Shown: positions 44,442 to 56,400, counted from the first letter of the stretch. The stretch is 64,000 bases of DNA from Aplectana chamaeleonis (GCA_029168955.1 JAPDOI010001427.1:1-64000); one strand, 5' to 3'. Program-made: numbers and translations. Notes: a model not told the origin generated them from the sequence alone.

Positions 44442-47400
44442 CTGGGGTGGTAGTAAACCAGCCAAACTATGATGTTAACTAAAACCTTTAACATCGATGT
44501 TAATTATGAGATTATTAGTCAGGACAAAAAAACAGTGCTTTAATATTTAGGGCTAAAAAAAGCTTCTGTGAAAATTCTAGAACTAAACTTCAATGTTACT
44601 ACCCGTTAACAATGATGTTATCCACTAGAAAACCCTCGATCGCGAACATTGACGTTCGCCAAGTAATCAGTGTTCTCCAAAGGCCAGCGACGAGATACTG
44701 CGCCTATCGAGGAGTGCGCTGGCCGACGATGGTGGGTTAGAGCGAAAAGTCTTCTCGAGGACTTTTCTCTGTAACCCTCCAACTCCCAGTTCCCCGTCCA
44801 TTATCGCCGAAACCGTAAATGGGCCAAGAACGGTCCAAATACACGTCAATTCCCACACGACTAGGCACACCATTAGTGATGTGCAGTGATAGCGCGATCA
44901 ATAGTGAGTATTGCCTTCCGTTGATTGATAAACGAATGGCAATCCAGCTGACTGCTCTCGTTTGATGGTTCTGTTTTTGTCCATATCTTTATGTTCACGA
45001 TTTTCCTTCTTAATCTTTTTGGCTCAAATGATTATTGCGAAATTAGGTGACACTGGCCGAGAAAGCTCTAAGAAGAATAGCGGGATTAATTAAAATCCAC
45101 TGAAAGGTAAACTTGAAAGCTCCATTTTCAGATTTTGAGACAACCTTGAATTTTTTCGTCTGTGTTTATGTGTTTGGTATTCATTTCTTTCGTGACTATA
45201 ATTTTTGTAATTATTCAAATAAATTTCGAAATACTTGAATATTCAAAACGTTGGATGGAGGAAGTCAAATAATTTTTTTTCAAAACTCGATATTCATTCG
45301 GCATTGTGTGCTATTCCGTTTTCCAAACATCCATTCGTAGAGTCGTAGAAAAATTTTCATTACTCGACCAACTGCAGGGCATAACATTCCAACGTCCAAG
45401 GGCCGAAAAAGGTGTGCAACAGTTGCAGTCAAGCGTTCGGAAACCATTCGAAAACTTACATGGATACTTGTGAGATATTTGCGAATAATTCTAATCGAGT
45501 GGAAGAAATGTTCTCGAGTTTATTCATCCATTTAAAACATTCAAGTGGTCTCACCCGAAATCGTTAAATCATTCGCGATATACGAAAAAAATCATTGAAG
45601 ATCATTAGTTATGAATTTTCGGAAAAAATTGTTACATTTATTCACTCAATCGAGGTGGTCTAAAAATGCTATACTCGTATCACTCATTCATTGCAAACTT
45701 ACCGTCAAATGCCTAGTCTGTTAAGCCCTTTTCACAGTCTGCCGGACGACGTCGTTCGGCACATTAGAAGGGAGCCGCAGTGCGAGGGAAGCTGTGGTGA
45801 ACAACCGTCAGTTCCGACTCATCAGTACAAAACGTAAGGCGAAAACAACACGTTCTAACCTGTCATAACTTGATCCGACGTCGTGTCAATGATTTCATCG
45901 CACTGAGACGTCGGTCGGCCGACACCGCAGTGCGGGCCGCACCGACGCGGCAGTCCTATCTTATTGCGTGTCGGACAGCGTCGTCGGGCAGACTGTGAAA
46001 GACACTTTAGATTCTGTACGTTGCTCTCACTCGAATATTGGCGATCGCCTTTTCGACCTATCAAGTAAGGACTACTGAATCTCCCTGAATGAATGAGAAA
46101 ACTAGATATCTTGTCTCATACTCGATTCGAATGAATATTCGGAAATTTCGTATCAATGCCCTTGTGAATTTTCGAATAATTTCCAAATAGTTCACCAATG
46201 CTGGAAGAAATTTTTCCCTGCTACTATATGTATATTCGAATGCCATAAGTTGGTCGAATTTTCGAAAATTAAATGCTACGACTATGAATAGGACAGGTAT
46301 TTGGAAAACCGATTAGTTGGAAATGCCGATTGAACCGAGTATTGGAGAAACACTTGATATGATTTCCTCAATGAATCGAATATTAGAATCACTTGAATAT
46401 TGTTCAAACAATTACTCGATTCTGTCCCAAGACTGGTACCTACTCTCCCTGTCTTGAGGCCGTGATCATACTTCCCGCGATCGAAGTCGGCGACTGTGCA
46501 TACCATGCATATTAGATTTTCGGTTGATACTGATGGCAAACATTGAGTCGCGTCGCTCGTCGGGGTAAGTTTGATCCCGGCCTCATGTGGTGGATGCGAA
46601 AACCGGAAAGAGAAAAAAGTTGCAGTATTTTTGACTGTGTTTATGAGGAAATTATCATTCATACTTGAAAAAAAGTAGGATGTCATGGCAAAAGTTAGTA
46701 GCAAACTGCAGAAAAACGGACAAAGTCGAAAAAAAAACCGGAAAAATCCAAAGGTAATTTTTCATGAGAAATCTAAATTTTGAATCCTATCTCCCAGCAG
46801 ATTCTGGCACAGCTATTCCTCTGACAGATTTATGGGTCAGTTCTACTTGAATTCGCAACTCTAGCTAGTGTAGAATGAAAAGAAAAATCCGGAACACATA
46901 TCACGAGAGGTACACAAACAAAGAGCAGTCAGAGGGAAAGTAATCTACATACTTCACGGATCAATCAACAGAAACACGACTACCATCCCTCAGGAGGAAG
47001 TGTGCTTTTGAGGATGGTTGAAACGTTTAGTGAACACGGGAAAAACGATTGCGCTATCGTTGAAAACTATGATTTTTGCTGTTATCAGGATCATAGCTGA
47101 TATCCCTGTCGAGAATGTGTTAATCGTTAATGTAAGACACAAGTTTCAATAGCCTTAGAAAGCCTCTCGAAGTCCTGTCACCTGTGGTTGCGTGGCGCAG
47201 CGCAATGTCGCGCTGTTGCCTCCAGCGAGGTGATGGGAACCCCCCCCCCGTACACCCAGTTTTGCACGAGCGTGTGCAATGGTTTGGGATGCCAACCACT
47301 TCCTGCAGCTGCCCTTTACCGACATATGGCGCAGAGCGATGAGTCACTGGTATTGAATAGAGGTTCGCGAGTTCATCTCCACCGACGGCTAGTTTTGCAA

Positions 47401-47534
47401 ACAAATATTATGAGACAGATCCCAATTAGATTAAAGGTTACATCAATGTCTCGAGCATCAATTCCTCCCGATTATTGCGACATAATCACGGTATCAAACT
47501 CCCGGTTCTGGATAGTTTACTACCACCCCTGAGT
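44442..47534. mobile_element. ~3.1-kb TIR element inside hAT copy 2
   Basis: The left end CTGGGGTGGTAGTAAAC and right end GTTTACTACCACCCCTGAG are inverted. A related single end (ATTTACTACCACCCCAG) lies at 50083-50099. A smaller TIR element is nested at about 45725-46010. Minus-strand frames of 140 codons (46282-46704) and 94 codons (47120-47404) are not recognised. Whether the two adjacent insertions (42393-44444 and this one) are separate events is unresolved. Confidence 0.55.
45725..46010. mobile_element. Small TIR element with TTTCACAGTCTGCC ends
   Basis: CTTTTCACAGTCTGCCGGAC at the left and GGGCAGACTGTGAAAGACAC at the right are inverted. The interior is GC-rich (GACGTCGTGTC, GCGGCAGTCC) with short inverted segments. 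Classification unknown. Confidence 0.65.
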
Positions 47535-47773
47535 TAAAACGTTGATTGCGTATGCTTTTGTTTCACTAAGAAAACATGATTCTGCCATTATTCGGAGCTT
47601 TTCGATTACGTTGCCTTGTTTTGCCAATCAAGGACATGTAATTACGAAAATAAGACCTTTCAAAAGACAAAAATTTTTTTGGTTTTTTCGGAATTTTTCG
47701 AATTTAAAACCGAAAATTTTTCGTTTTTCGGTTTTTTCGGTTTCAAAATTTTTCGCACATGCCTGGTTCCCAG

Positions 47774-48440
47774 TCGCTTGGCACACTTTTGGTTGGGTCC
47801 CCCACACTCTCCCCTGCGCTTTGCGCATTTTCAGTCGGGTCCCGCGCACATTCCCTGGCGCTTGGTGCCTTTTCAGTCAAGCCCTGCACACGTTCCCGGC
47901 GCTCGGCGCAATTTCAGTCGGGTTTAGCGCACGTTCCCCGGCGCTTGGCGCACTTCCAGTCAAGTCCCATACACGTTCTGTGGGGTTTGGCACACTTCCA
48001 GTTGGGCACCGTACACGTTGCCCGGCGCTTGGTGCACTCCTAGTTGGGTGCCGTAAACATTCCCCGGCGCTTGTCGCACTTCCACTCAGGTCCCACACAC
48101 GTTCTGTGGCGCTTGGCACATTTCCATTCGGGTTCCGCACACGTTCCCCGGCGCTCGGCGCACTCACAGTTGGGTCCCGCACACTTTTCCGGGCGCCTGG
48201 TGCCTAGTCAGTCAAGTCCCGCACACGTTCCCCGGCGCTTGGCGCTTTCTTGGTTGGGTCTCGCATTCTCTCCCCTGCTCTTTGCGCATTTTCATTCGGG
48301 TCCCTCGCACGTTCCCTGGCGCTTGGCGCACTTCCCATCGGATCCCACCCACGTTTTGTGGCGTTTGGCACACTTCCAGTTGGGTACCGAGCACGTTCCT
48401 TTGCGCATGGCACACTTCTAGTCGGACCCTCGCACAATAA
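47774..48440. repeat. 42-bp minisatellite, type D, right part
   Basis: About 16 units with GGCGCTTGGCGCACTTCC, AGTTGGGTCCC and ACACGTTCCCCGG. It continues the array at 39730-40051 across the hAT-like insertion. Confidence 0.9.
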
Positions 48441-48577
48441 ACCGTGTGCATACGGTTCCTGATGGACGTAAAGCAGACCTACTCTAACGCTTGCAATCAA
48501 TTCACTCTTATTACAAAACCACTCCATTTCTCTCAACTGGCCAACCATGTCTCTTATCATTCAAAAGTTTCCCTGGA

Positions 48578-48756
<179 letters not shown>

Positions 48757-49014
48757 TTTAAAATTCACAAAATTTTCAATATCTCGAGAACCACAAAGCA
48801 GATTTTTCTGAAACTTGGGCAGTGTTGAGAACTTTTACTGCTCCACATTTTGTGAAAATCCCAAGTTTGGAACTATCTTCCGAACCGAGGTTCTGTAGCG
48901 AGGGGTGTGCGCAGAAGCAATCCTTTTCCAAATCCGCGATTTAACCACTAATTTTACGCGAGTTAACCGCCAGGTTTATGCGAGCTTACCAATCTTTCTA
49001 CTTGATGAAAAAGC
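48757..49014. other. Unassigned spacer
   Basis: An AGGGGTGTGCGCAG word at 48901-48914 resembles the hAT TIR but no partner end is found. Nothing else is supported. Confidence 0.3.
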
Positions 49015-49560
49015 TATCAGGACGCAGTAGAAAGTGGGCAGGACCCGAGACCCGCAGGACGTCATGTAAAGTGTGCAGGACATTAGTGGGAGTGTGCAGG
49101 ACGTCATAGAAAGTGCGTTCCGAAGATGCGTAATAATAATGGAATCCTGCGCACTCCTACTGGGGTCCTGCACACTACCACTGGCGTCCTGCACACACCC
49201 TGCAAACTTCCCTTGCGGTCCTACACACATCCTGCACACTCCCACTGAGGTCCTGCACACCCCCCAGTATGGTTCTGCACACAACCTGCACACTCCCACT
49301 GGGGTCCTGCACACCCTCAGTGGGGTCCTGCACACATCCTACACACTCCCACTGGGATCCTGCACACTTCCAGTGCTGTGCCGCACTCATCCTGCACACT
49401 CCGAGTGGGGTGCCGCACACGTCCTGCACACCCTCAGCAAAGTCCCGTACACATTCTGCATTTCATCTCAAAGTTCCCGCTTACCTGCGCATTCCCACTT
49501 GGGTCCTGAATACATCCTGCACACTCACACTGGAGTACTGCACCAAATCATCAACGTCCT
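49015..49560. repeat. Irregular minisatellite, type C (related to the 42-bp family)
   Basis: Its left end carries CAGGACGTCATGTAAAGTG followed by TGCAGGACATTAGTGGGAGT, combining features of the CRE satellite and of type A. Further right it becomes irregular, with ~53-bp units of CCTGCACACTCCCACTGGGG in two half-repeats. Strand-symmetric open frames are artefacts. Confidence 0.75.
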
Positions 49561-49646
49561 GCACCCCTTTCACGACGACTTGCGTACTCTTCAGCAAGCG
49601 TAAGCGTAAGGAAAACGCGTTAACGTATGTGATCTCGCTTTGAGTC

Positions 49647-49830
49647 CGCGCAAAACTGCAACCTAACGTGAGCTGACAGAGAAAATGGAAATGGTGTGTG
49701 AATGAAGAAAAAGATGAAAAGCTTCCGAAAAAGTCCTTTGGAGAACTTTTCGGAAACTATCCATCTTTTTCTTCATTCACACACTATTTCCATTTTTTCC
49801 ATCAGCTCGCGTTAAGTTGCAGTTATGCGC
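49647..49830. repeat. Long hairpin (arms ~70 bp)
   Basis: GTGTGTGAATGAAGAAAAAG, GGAAAT and GCAACCTAACG-type blocks at 49647-49716 are mirrored at 49759-49830, with a smaller stem CCGAAAAGT/ACTTTTCGG in the loop. Surrounding repeated GAGTTAACTCGCGG words suggest a MITE. Confidence 0.75.
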
Positions 49831-49879
49831 AAACTTACCGCGAGCTGAAAAAGGCTCAGAAAATCTTCAAAAAAGTTTT

Positions 49880-50370
49880 CTAAATCATTATTTTTTCCCA
49901 AAAAAAAGGCAGAACGAACTTTTTTTTTCGAATGTTTTTTTTCTATGAGTATCTAGTGGCTCATACAGTGGCATGAGTGTGCTTAGTTTCAGAAAACTCT
50001 GGCCCCTCTTCTGGAAATCGTCAAATAAAAAGCTTGCAGTCAGCTGCAGTTAACTGCGAGTTAACTCGCGGTCATCTACCCATTTACTACCACCCCAGTT
50101 GTTTTGTAAGCAAAAAGAGTAGTAGAATCAGAGAGAGTAATGCTTCCCTTTCGAGGAAAGATCTATCGAGGCTCTTCACAAAAAGGACACCAATCATATG
50201 ACTCCTTGCGCTGAGCAGTATTCACAGCCGAAGGTAACATGCCTGTGATCCACGAGTACACAAAAAAACCAGTTTGTGCTGCCATGAAGCATGAAGGCTG
50301 GCTGTGTAATCTTTTCGGGGGTTCTGCTACTCTTAGACGACCCACTAGTATGATACCATCATATTAGCAA
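49880..50370. other. Mostly unassigned DNA
   Basis: Contains the CATTTACTACCACCCCAG transposon-end word at about 50083-50099. No gene recognised. Confidence 0.35.
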
Positions 50371-50377
50371 ATATTTG

Positions 50378-51320
50378 TGTCACTTGCTTTTGTACGTGGA
50401 CACGTCAAGTTGCATACGATCCGCGTCAGAAACACCAACGCCTTTTCGAATCACTGCTGGAGTTCATCAAGGCTCTGCCCTTTCCCCTCTGCTCTTCATC
50501 ATCGTCATGGATGTCATCACACGAGATTTGCAGCGTTCAGCATCTTGGACACTGTTGTATGCTGACGACGTGATGCTCGCCTCAGACAGCAGAAAAATCT
50601 CCAAGCGCAAGTTCAAGCTTGGCACGACAGACTGGCAGAATTCGGCTTACGACTCAATAAGAAGACAACCGAATACATGACAAATGCGAGTTGTGACGAT
50701 TCCATCCAAGTCGACAACACAGTCCTGCCAAAAGCGCATACGTTTCGATATCATGGATCAACGCTTAGCGATGATGGAACGCTGACGGCTGAAGTTGACG
50801 CACGCATCAATGCTGCTTGGTTGAAGTGGCGTACTGAGAGTGGAGTGATCTGTGATACAAAGGTTTGCGACAGGCTCAAGTCAAAGATTTATCGTTCTTT
50901 TGTGAGGCCCGTCGCGCTGTATGGCACAGTGATATTGAATGACAAAGGAAGCAGAAAGACGGCTCGGCGTGACGGAAACGAAGATGCTCAGGTGGAGTGG
51001 TGGATTGACCCGATTGGACCGATTTCGGAATGAAGATGTGCGTGAAAGGTTCGGTGTCGCTCCCATTTTGAACAAACTTCGCGAAAATCGCCTAAGATAG
51101 TATGAGCACGTTCTGCGAGCTGGAGGACACTAGATAGCGAAAGCGGCTATGCAGCTCCAAGTCCAGCGACCAAGAGGACGACCTAAGCAGAGATTGCTGG
51201 ATGTCTTGCACAACGATATGAAAACTGAAGGCCTCCATCTTGACAACGCGAATGACAAGGACAAATGGCGGCAACGTTCGAGAAAAGCAGACCCTGCTAG
51301 AATGCGGGACAAACGCTGAA
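50378..51320 (+). pseudogene. 5'-truncated LINE reverse transcriptase fragment
   Basis: Translation in pieces gives FRITAGVHQGSALSPLLF, the catalytic TLLYADDVMLASDSR, then DARINAAWLKWRTESGV, KIYRSFVRPVALYGT, VRERFGVAPILNKLRENRLR and RPRGRPKQRLLDVLHNDMK ending in ARMRDKR and a stop near 51317-51319. These are the second half of an RT core plus the C-terminal tail of a non-LTR element different from both the RTE and CR1 copies here. It lacks everything before the GVHQG motif and has frameshifts near 50620 and 50990-51030 plus in-frame stops near 51096 and 51133. It was probably truncated at its 5' end on insertion and then decayed. Confidence 0.85.
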
Positions 51321-51999
51321 GGAGAAGATTTGTGTCACTTGAGCCGCTGAAAGGTTTTGTCTACGTCAGAAACTTTATGTTACCATCCTAGCGGCAGGTC
51401 ACGTCGAAAAATTAGCTAATCTCAGGGTTTCATGCTCCAGTTGGGTCGTATAATCCGAAAGAAAGCCCGAATATTCGCTCCGTAGAGTGTATGAAGTGGC
51501 TTCAGGAATTCACTCAATAACGAACTCACATTATTACGGGATAGCTCTGTACAGCAATCATGTATGTGAGGTTGACCAATACTCCCGATTTCACAAATAT
51601 AAATGATGAGGTGTACCTTTCATTAAGTTTTGAAAACACTCGTTGAGGTGATAAGCGATATGTTTCTGAGTTAAGATACAAGACTGCATGCTGCCTTCTC
51701 CAGTTTCTCATGAGGCCGCGCGGCGATTCAACTCTAATCGACCTCCTAGCAGGGTGTAGGATACAAACTTAGTTTTTGTTCGAAGTATTTCTGTGAATCA
51801 TGCCACATGTAGCCGACCAGGCTCCGATTCGGTAGACAAGCGGAGTTATGGCTCCTCAAAAACTGTGAACTTGGACGGCGAGAATTTCGCGGACGAGTTG
51901 TCTCGGGCCTGTTTTCTCTCCTCAGTCGCAGCCATAGCACTGTAACAGACCACAATACGAAGATAGACCCATTGGTGCGAAACTAGTTGGGGGGCGCCA
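51321..51999. other. Unassigned DNA downstream of the LINE fragment
   Basis: 51320-51420 may be LINE 3' untranslated region. 51840-51930 resembles the interior of the TTAA element at 36221-36714. No gene. Confidence 0.35.
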
Positions 52000-52525
52000 C
52001 TCAAGATTAATTCATGGAAATGAAAAGATTCATTTCTGAAAGTTGGGCTCCGCAGAAAAGGTTAAGGATTTAGCATTGCTCTAAAATGTCGTGAAATTGT
52101 TCCATTAGAATTGGCTATCAAACTGATTCTCTAAATGAGGTGAAATTGTTGAATCGATTTGGCTGTTGTTGGTATAAGCAGACAACATAATCACTAAATG
52201 TAGTGAAATTGTTCCAAATGGATTTGGCAGGCGCTCTATGAATTATCGGAGTCAAATCACGCGTCAGAAGGGGTTTTGCTTGGAGCGTATATTGAATCAA
52301 ATGAGATCAAGATTTCGGAAAATTTAGCTTCCTGGCAAAAGTAGCGATTTGGTAATGGTCAAAAAAAGTTTCAAAAATGTCTTGAAATATTTTTAACAAA
52401 TTATTTGGCGTAAAATAGCATGGAGTAATAAAAAAGCTAGGAAATGAAGTGAAATAACCAAAAATGCGATTTGGTGGTCGATCATTTCACAAGCTTCTCC
52501 GTTAAAGGCAGTGTTCACGATAATC
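52000..52525. repeat. GATTTGGC subrepeats, a solo foldback arm and a solo TTAA-family end
   Basis: 52000-52250 has the GTGAAATTGTT/GATTTGGC subrepeats seen at 14120-14500. 52270-52500 resembles one arm of foldback 2 (TTAGCTTCCTGGCAAAAGTA, CACAAGCTTCTCCGTTAAA). 52503-52522 is a perfect TTAAAGGCAGTGTTCACGAT end with no partner. Confidence 0.6.
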
Positions 52526-53379
52526 TTCGATTTTGAGATTAATCGCTAAATCGATTGTTTAGCCCCCGAGTAGAACTGAAATGACGAAGAAACCGAGAAA
52601 AACGCACCAGAAGGGCACGAAATCCTCAAGTATCAGCCCGCCTCTTAAGTATCAATGGAACTGTTCGTTGTGACAATGAAATCTTTTGTGGACCCGTCCT
52701 TTGCAATTCTCCATTCTGTGTTGCTCCATTCTTTCCTTCAGGCCCTAACTAATACTGTTTTGCCCAAAATAATCGTCCATTTTCGATTAGTCTCATTTTT
52801 TACCGGTGACAACCACCGGGGTGGGGTCCGGTTGTATCGTCGCAACGCGGCGGGGCGTCGCGCGCGGTGAAGGGTGCGTCGCGCGCGGTGAAAGGGCGCA
52901 GCGATACGAAATCTACAGTACCCATGGCGTATCGACTAGAGCACGTTAACCCACGCTAGTGCATTGCGACAACAACAGCAGAGAAATGACGCGTCTTATT
53001 CCCTGAAGTTTGATTTTCACAGATAGTTCTTTAATGTGAAAAAAAAACTAAAACATACAGTTAAATTCCAGTGATCCAAATATTCCATCGCAAAAGAAAT
53101 ACATAGCTCAATCGTTTTCGGGCATCTTTCGGCAATATTTGAAATTACGAGTAGTTTTTCAAATCAGAGAATGAAATTAAATAATTACCCGAGCGTTTAT
53201 TCGAGTCGGATATAGATCAGTTTCTTGATTGCATTCACGCAGAAGAAAAATTTGAACCTATGAGTTCGAATAGGTATCACTTTATTCGGAAATTTCGAAA
53301 GCCATTGTTCGAATTGATGGAGGAGAGGTTCCCTAATCAAATAAAACTTGAATAAAACATCGTTGAAATGAATTTAAAA
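52526..53379. other. Unassigned DNA
   Basis: Includes a short GC-rich direct repeat GGCGTCGCGCGCGGTGAA/GTGCGTCGCGCGCGGTGAA at about 52854-52891. No gene. Confidence 0.35.
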
Positions 53380-53875
53380 ATCGAAGGGTGAAGGGAGGAG
53401 TCTCGAATCGTCGGACATTTTTCAAGAAGAAAAACCGACCTTAGATTCAAAATACTCACCACCAGGGGGGGGGGAGTTGGGGCATAGTGGAGGGAAGAGT
53501 TTTCGAAAAAAAACCATCTAGATTGCGACACTTTTTGATTTCATTTACAATTTTCTTTAAATCAACCTTAAATTGAACATGTTTACCATCGGAGAACATT
53601 TGGGCATAGTGAATGTATAATTTTTCAAGAAAAAAAAACCGACCATAGATTCAAAATATTCACCATTGGAGTAGTTGGAGCATAGTGGAGGGACGATTTT
53701 TTGAAAAATTCATTTCAATTGTGAGAATTTTTGAAATCGGGGAAAATTTAGGGATAGTGGAGTTTTTTTTTTCGAAAAACCCGAAAATTGTGACAATTTT
53801 TAAAAACGGGTAGAATTTGAACATAGTGGAGGGACGATTTTTTGGAAAACCCACCCAAATTGTGGCTTATAATTG
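53380..53875. repeat. Diverged tandem repeat (~75-80 bp)
   Basis: Repeated CATAGTGGAGGGACGATTTT, TTTCGAAAAA and AATTGTGA words with a ~75-80-bp spacing, plus poly-A/T runs and a run of nine G (53465-53473). Decayed array; no gene. Confidence 0.6.
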
Positions 53876-54911
53876 CAGTCGTAGTAGAGAAGTTGAGTTT
53901 TTACAAGGGAAAAAAAGCTGCACCTTACGAAAAAAAATCTTCCACCCTCTTCCATCAAAGTTTTTATGATTATGTATAAAATATCTTAATGTAGGTTGAA
54001 TTTTCGCACAAAGTCGCATATTTTCTTCATCAATTGTTATTGAAAATGATTTACTGACTAGTGACCCTTCGGGTCACTAACCCGTGGCAGCCACTTGACG
54101 TGAAGGCAGCGTAGAGTTTGCGTAATAATTCTAGTCTGACGAATGGACGGGGCTGAGACGGTAGATCACCCCGCGCGAATCGAAACCCCATTCTCCAGCG
54201 AGGCCGCCACCTCAAACGGCCAGCCGCCTGGTGCATGCGTCAGACTAAATCAAAAACGGAAACCTTAAATATTCTTGAGATAACAACTTAAGTAGGGCTG
54301 TACGTCTACACATTACGCCACCGCCATTGCAAACGCCGAAGACTCTCCAGAATGGCAGATCTTGCCATCCTGCCACACCCCATCCCTACAAGCAACATAA
54401 AGAAAAGCGAAATTCGAAAAGGCATACGATAGTCTGGGTTAATAATACTATCAAATGAGAGTCGATGAGATAGCAAGCCTCAAAATTTCTACTTTGATAG
54501 AAGTCGCCGTAAACCTCCTAAATTCCCGCAGAGCGGTATCGTACCACGCTATAGCCTGGCAGTTTGAAAGCGCCAAAGCGGCAAGTTCAAGGCAGGTTTA
54601 CAACTCCACAAACCTTCCGCGGAATTCATTCCATTCGATTTCAATCGCGAACTTTGAATGATTCATGATAGGATCGCAGCAGATTCATGATTCCAAGAGC
54701 CCTCTGAGGATATTGTCAAAAGCACAAAATGATTTCTGTCTTTTCCCTAAATTCGCTTTGCTCTAAAAAATAACTCAGGCTCTTTCTCACAGAGAGCCTC
54801 TATAGCGACATCGGTGAGCACCGTCGCCTGAGGAAGTAAGGTTAAAAAACAAATACTACTCGTAGCTTTTGCAATCGTAGATAGCCATAGTTGATCGAGC
54901 TTAAATTCTTA
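53876..54911. other. Unassigned DNA
   Basis: Contains a short hairpin GTGACCCTTCGGGTCAC at 54061-54077. I looked for a tRNA-like fold around 54060-54245 and did not find one. No gene is supported. Confidence 0.35.
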
Positions 54912-55105
54912 GTGGAGTCCACCAAGAGTGATTTAATTATCAATAGGAAGCGGTCGGCTGGGGATCAATGTGCATAAATCCCATACCAGCCCGCTCGATA
55001 CCGATTGAGCGAGAGCGGTTGTGCTGCAATGAGTTTCATGTTCATTGATCTCCAATCGACCACTTCTCATTGATAAGTAAATGAGACACTCTTGGTGGAC
55101 TCCAC
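54912..55105. mobile_element. 194-bp MITE with TA duplication
   Basis: TIR GTGGAGTCCACCAAGAGTG and its complement, flanked by TA (54910-54911, 55106-55107). Inner stems CGGTCGGCTGG/CCAATCGACC and ATTATCAAT/ATTGATAAG extend the foldback. A Tc1/mariner-type MITE is likely. Confidence 0.8.
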
Positions 55106-55126
55106 TATGCAGCAATGGATGAAGGA

Positions 55127-55378
55127 CCTGGTGAGGTTGCGGACTCTCCCTAACATACTGTAGCCTGATTGTGTTATCACTCATTTTTTCTAAATAACTG
55201 AGATTGGTCGGTTGGTTTTGTTTCCACTCGCATATTTTCACCTGTTTTCATTGCTCCACAGATGCAGTCATACCGGTGCAAAAAAAGCTCACCGATCTAT
55301 CACAGATGTTTGGGAAAAATGAGTTTCACCACTAACAAACTACCGTATGTTAGGACGAGTCCGCAACTTCACCATGGG
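55127..55378. repeat. Foldback, arms ~88 bp
   Basis: GGTTGCGGACTCTCCCTAAC with CTCATTTTTTC (55135-55190) is inverted at about 55300-55375 (AAAAATGAG, GTTAGGACGAGTCCGCAAC). Arms differ by several substitutions and indels, so it is an older structure, next to the TA-flanked MITE. Confidence 0.7.
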
Positions 55379-55861
55379 TCGTATTCGCCAACAACCCGAA
55401 GAGGGAAGTCGGAGGGAAGCGGAAGGGATGATACCGCGCGCGGCAGAGGAGCAGATCAACCCTTCTTACACCATGTAAGATGGAAATGCAAACTGTGTTA
55501 CGTATCGATATCACTGCGAAAATATAAAGATTCCATCGCGAAGCGGCCATTATTCAGCTATGCGATTCGAAAAATTCCGGCGCTCGCGAGGGAAGCCAAT
55601 GGAGGCGAGAGGTGGCCGTGAAGCGCGCACTTTGTACTGAAATTTCACCTCTTCTACTCTTCGACTCCCCGGCGGGTTGATGGCGAATACGACCCCAGGT
55701 CCTACTTCCGTTGCTGTAGACTAAGCGATCCACGATTTTAAACCCCACTCTCAGGTACTCAGGGCGACCCCCCCCGCGAACCTTTTCCAGCTGGCCCGCG
55801 GTCTCCGTCCTCCGGCCGCCCGCTTTTGGTTCGCCATCCAGCTTCATGTCGATGCCTCTCC
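55379..55861. other. Repeat-like GC-rich DNA
   Basis: Shares ACCGCGCGCGGCAGAGGAG and CGCGAAGCGGCC words with 19750-19860, and 55795-55853 matches the window start. No gene. Confidence 0.45.
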
Positions 55862-56400
55862 GACCTTTTTCAGATGGCCCGCGATCATTGTTTGTATAAT
55901 TACCCACCTCAAGGATGTCACCCCGGGTCCACGGCGGAGAAACGCCCCGCCTCTGGCCGCCGCAGTCTGCGGTGAGAAACCACCCTACTCCGCGGACCGC
56001 GGCGAAGCCCCCCCCCCCCAGCCATGGGGATACCCCTATCCCCTCAGCGGTCAAAAATAAGCTGGCCTCCGGAGAGTGACTCGAAGTCACCTTACAGGGC
56101 CAGCATTAGAATGCCAAATGGGGACTCTAGTGAGTTGAGGCCTTTTATATCGGTTGTGCACGTGATAAGCACGTTACGACGTGATCATTCGTGACCATTA
56201 CCAATTGTCTTTCCAACCAGCCAAATTGAAGATGGCGTGGCGTGTTTTGTGGCTCGCGCGCGAGCCGATATTCGCGCTGCGTGTCTGTCGCATGCAGCAT
56301 GGTTCGCCGCTGGCCGGCACCCTCGAAATGTGGAGCGCCAGCCGTCGTTTTCGGCATAGAGGTTCGCCGGCCTTCGGCCTGAGTACCTGAGCTCCTCAAG
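55862..56400. repeat. Long dispersed direct repeat, copy 2
   Basis: Same-orientation copy of 1041-1583, differing by scattered substitutions and poly-C length. It ends at GAGTACCTGAGC. Its left neighbour (55795-55853) also matches the very start of the window. Confidence 0.75.

Larger units (their letters stand above)
42393..44444. mobile_element. ~2-kb TIR element inside hAT copy 2
   Basis: The left end CAGGTAAAACTAGTTGTC and right end GACAACTAGTTTTACCTG are inverted, with repeated TTCTCGACAACTT words inward on both sides. Target duplication is not clear. It contains a TA-flanked MITE (42592-43161) and a ~157-bp tandem duplication. Confidence 0.65.
40060..47765. mobile_element. hAT-like DNA transposon, copy 2 (7.7 kb with nested insertions)
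   Basis: The ends are identical to copy 1 (CAGGGGTGTGCG and CGCACATGCCTG) and it is flanked by a perfect 8-bp duplication GTTCCCAG (40052-40059, 47766-47773). Homology with copy 1 covers 40060-40270, about 41010-42390 and 47535-47765. Extra DNA relative to copy 1 is ~0.74 kb at about 40270-41010, containing a diverged ~160-bp tandem repeat (TTCGAAAATCGAAAAATGG type), and ~5.1 kb at about 42390-47535, consisting of further TIR elements. No transposase is visible. Both copies sit inside 42-bp arrays. Confidence 0.9.

Noticed and set aside
48901..48914. Another hAT end (AGGGGTGTGCGCAG)
   Set aside because: No inverted partner or 8-bp duplication was found nearby.
54050..54245. tRNA or tRNA-derived SINE
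   Set aside because: A GGTTTCGATTC word on the minus strand resembles a B box, but no A box at the right distance and no cloverleaf could be drawn.
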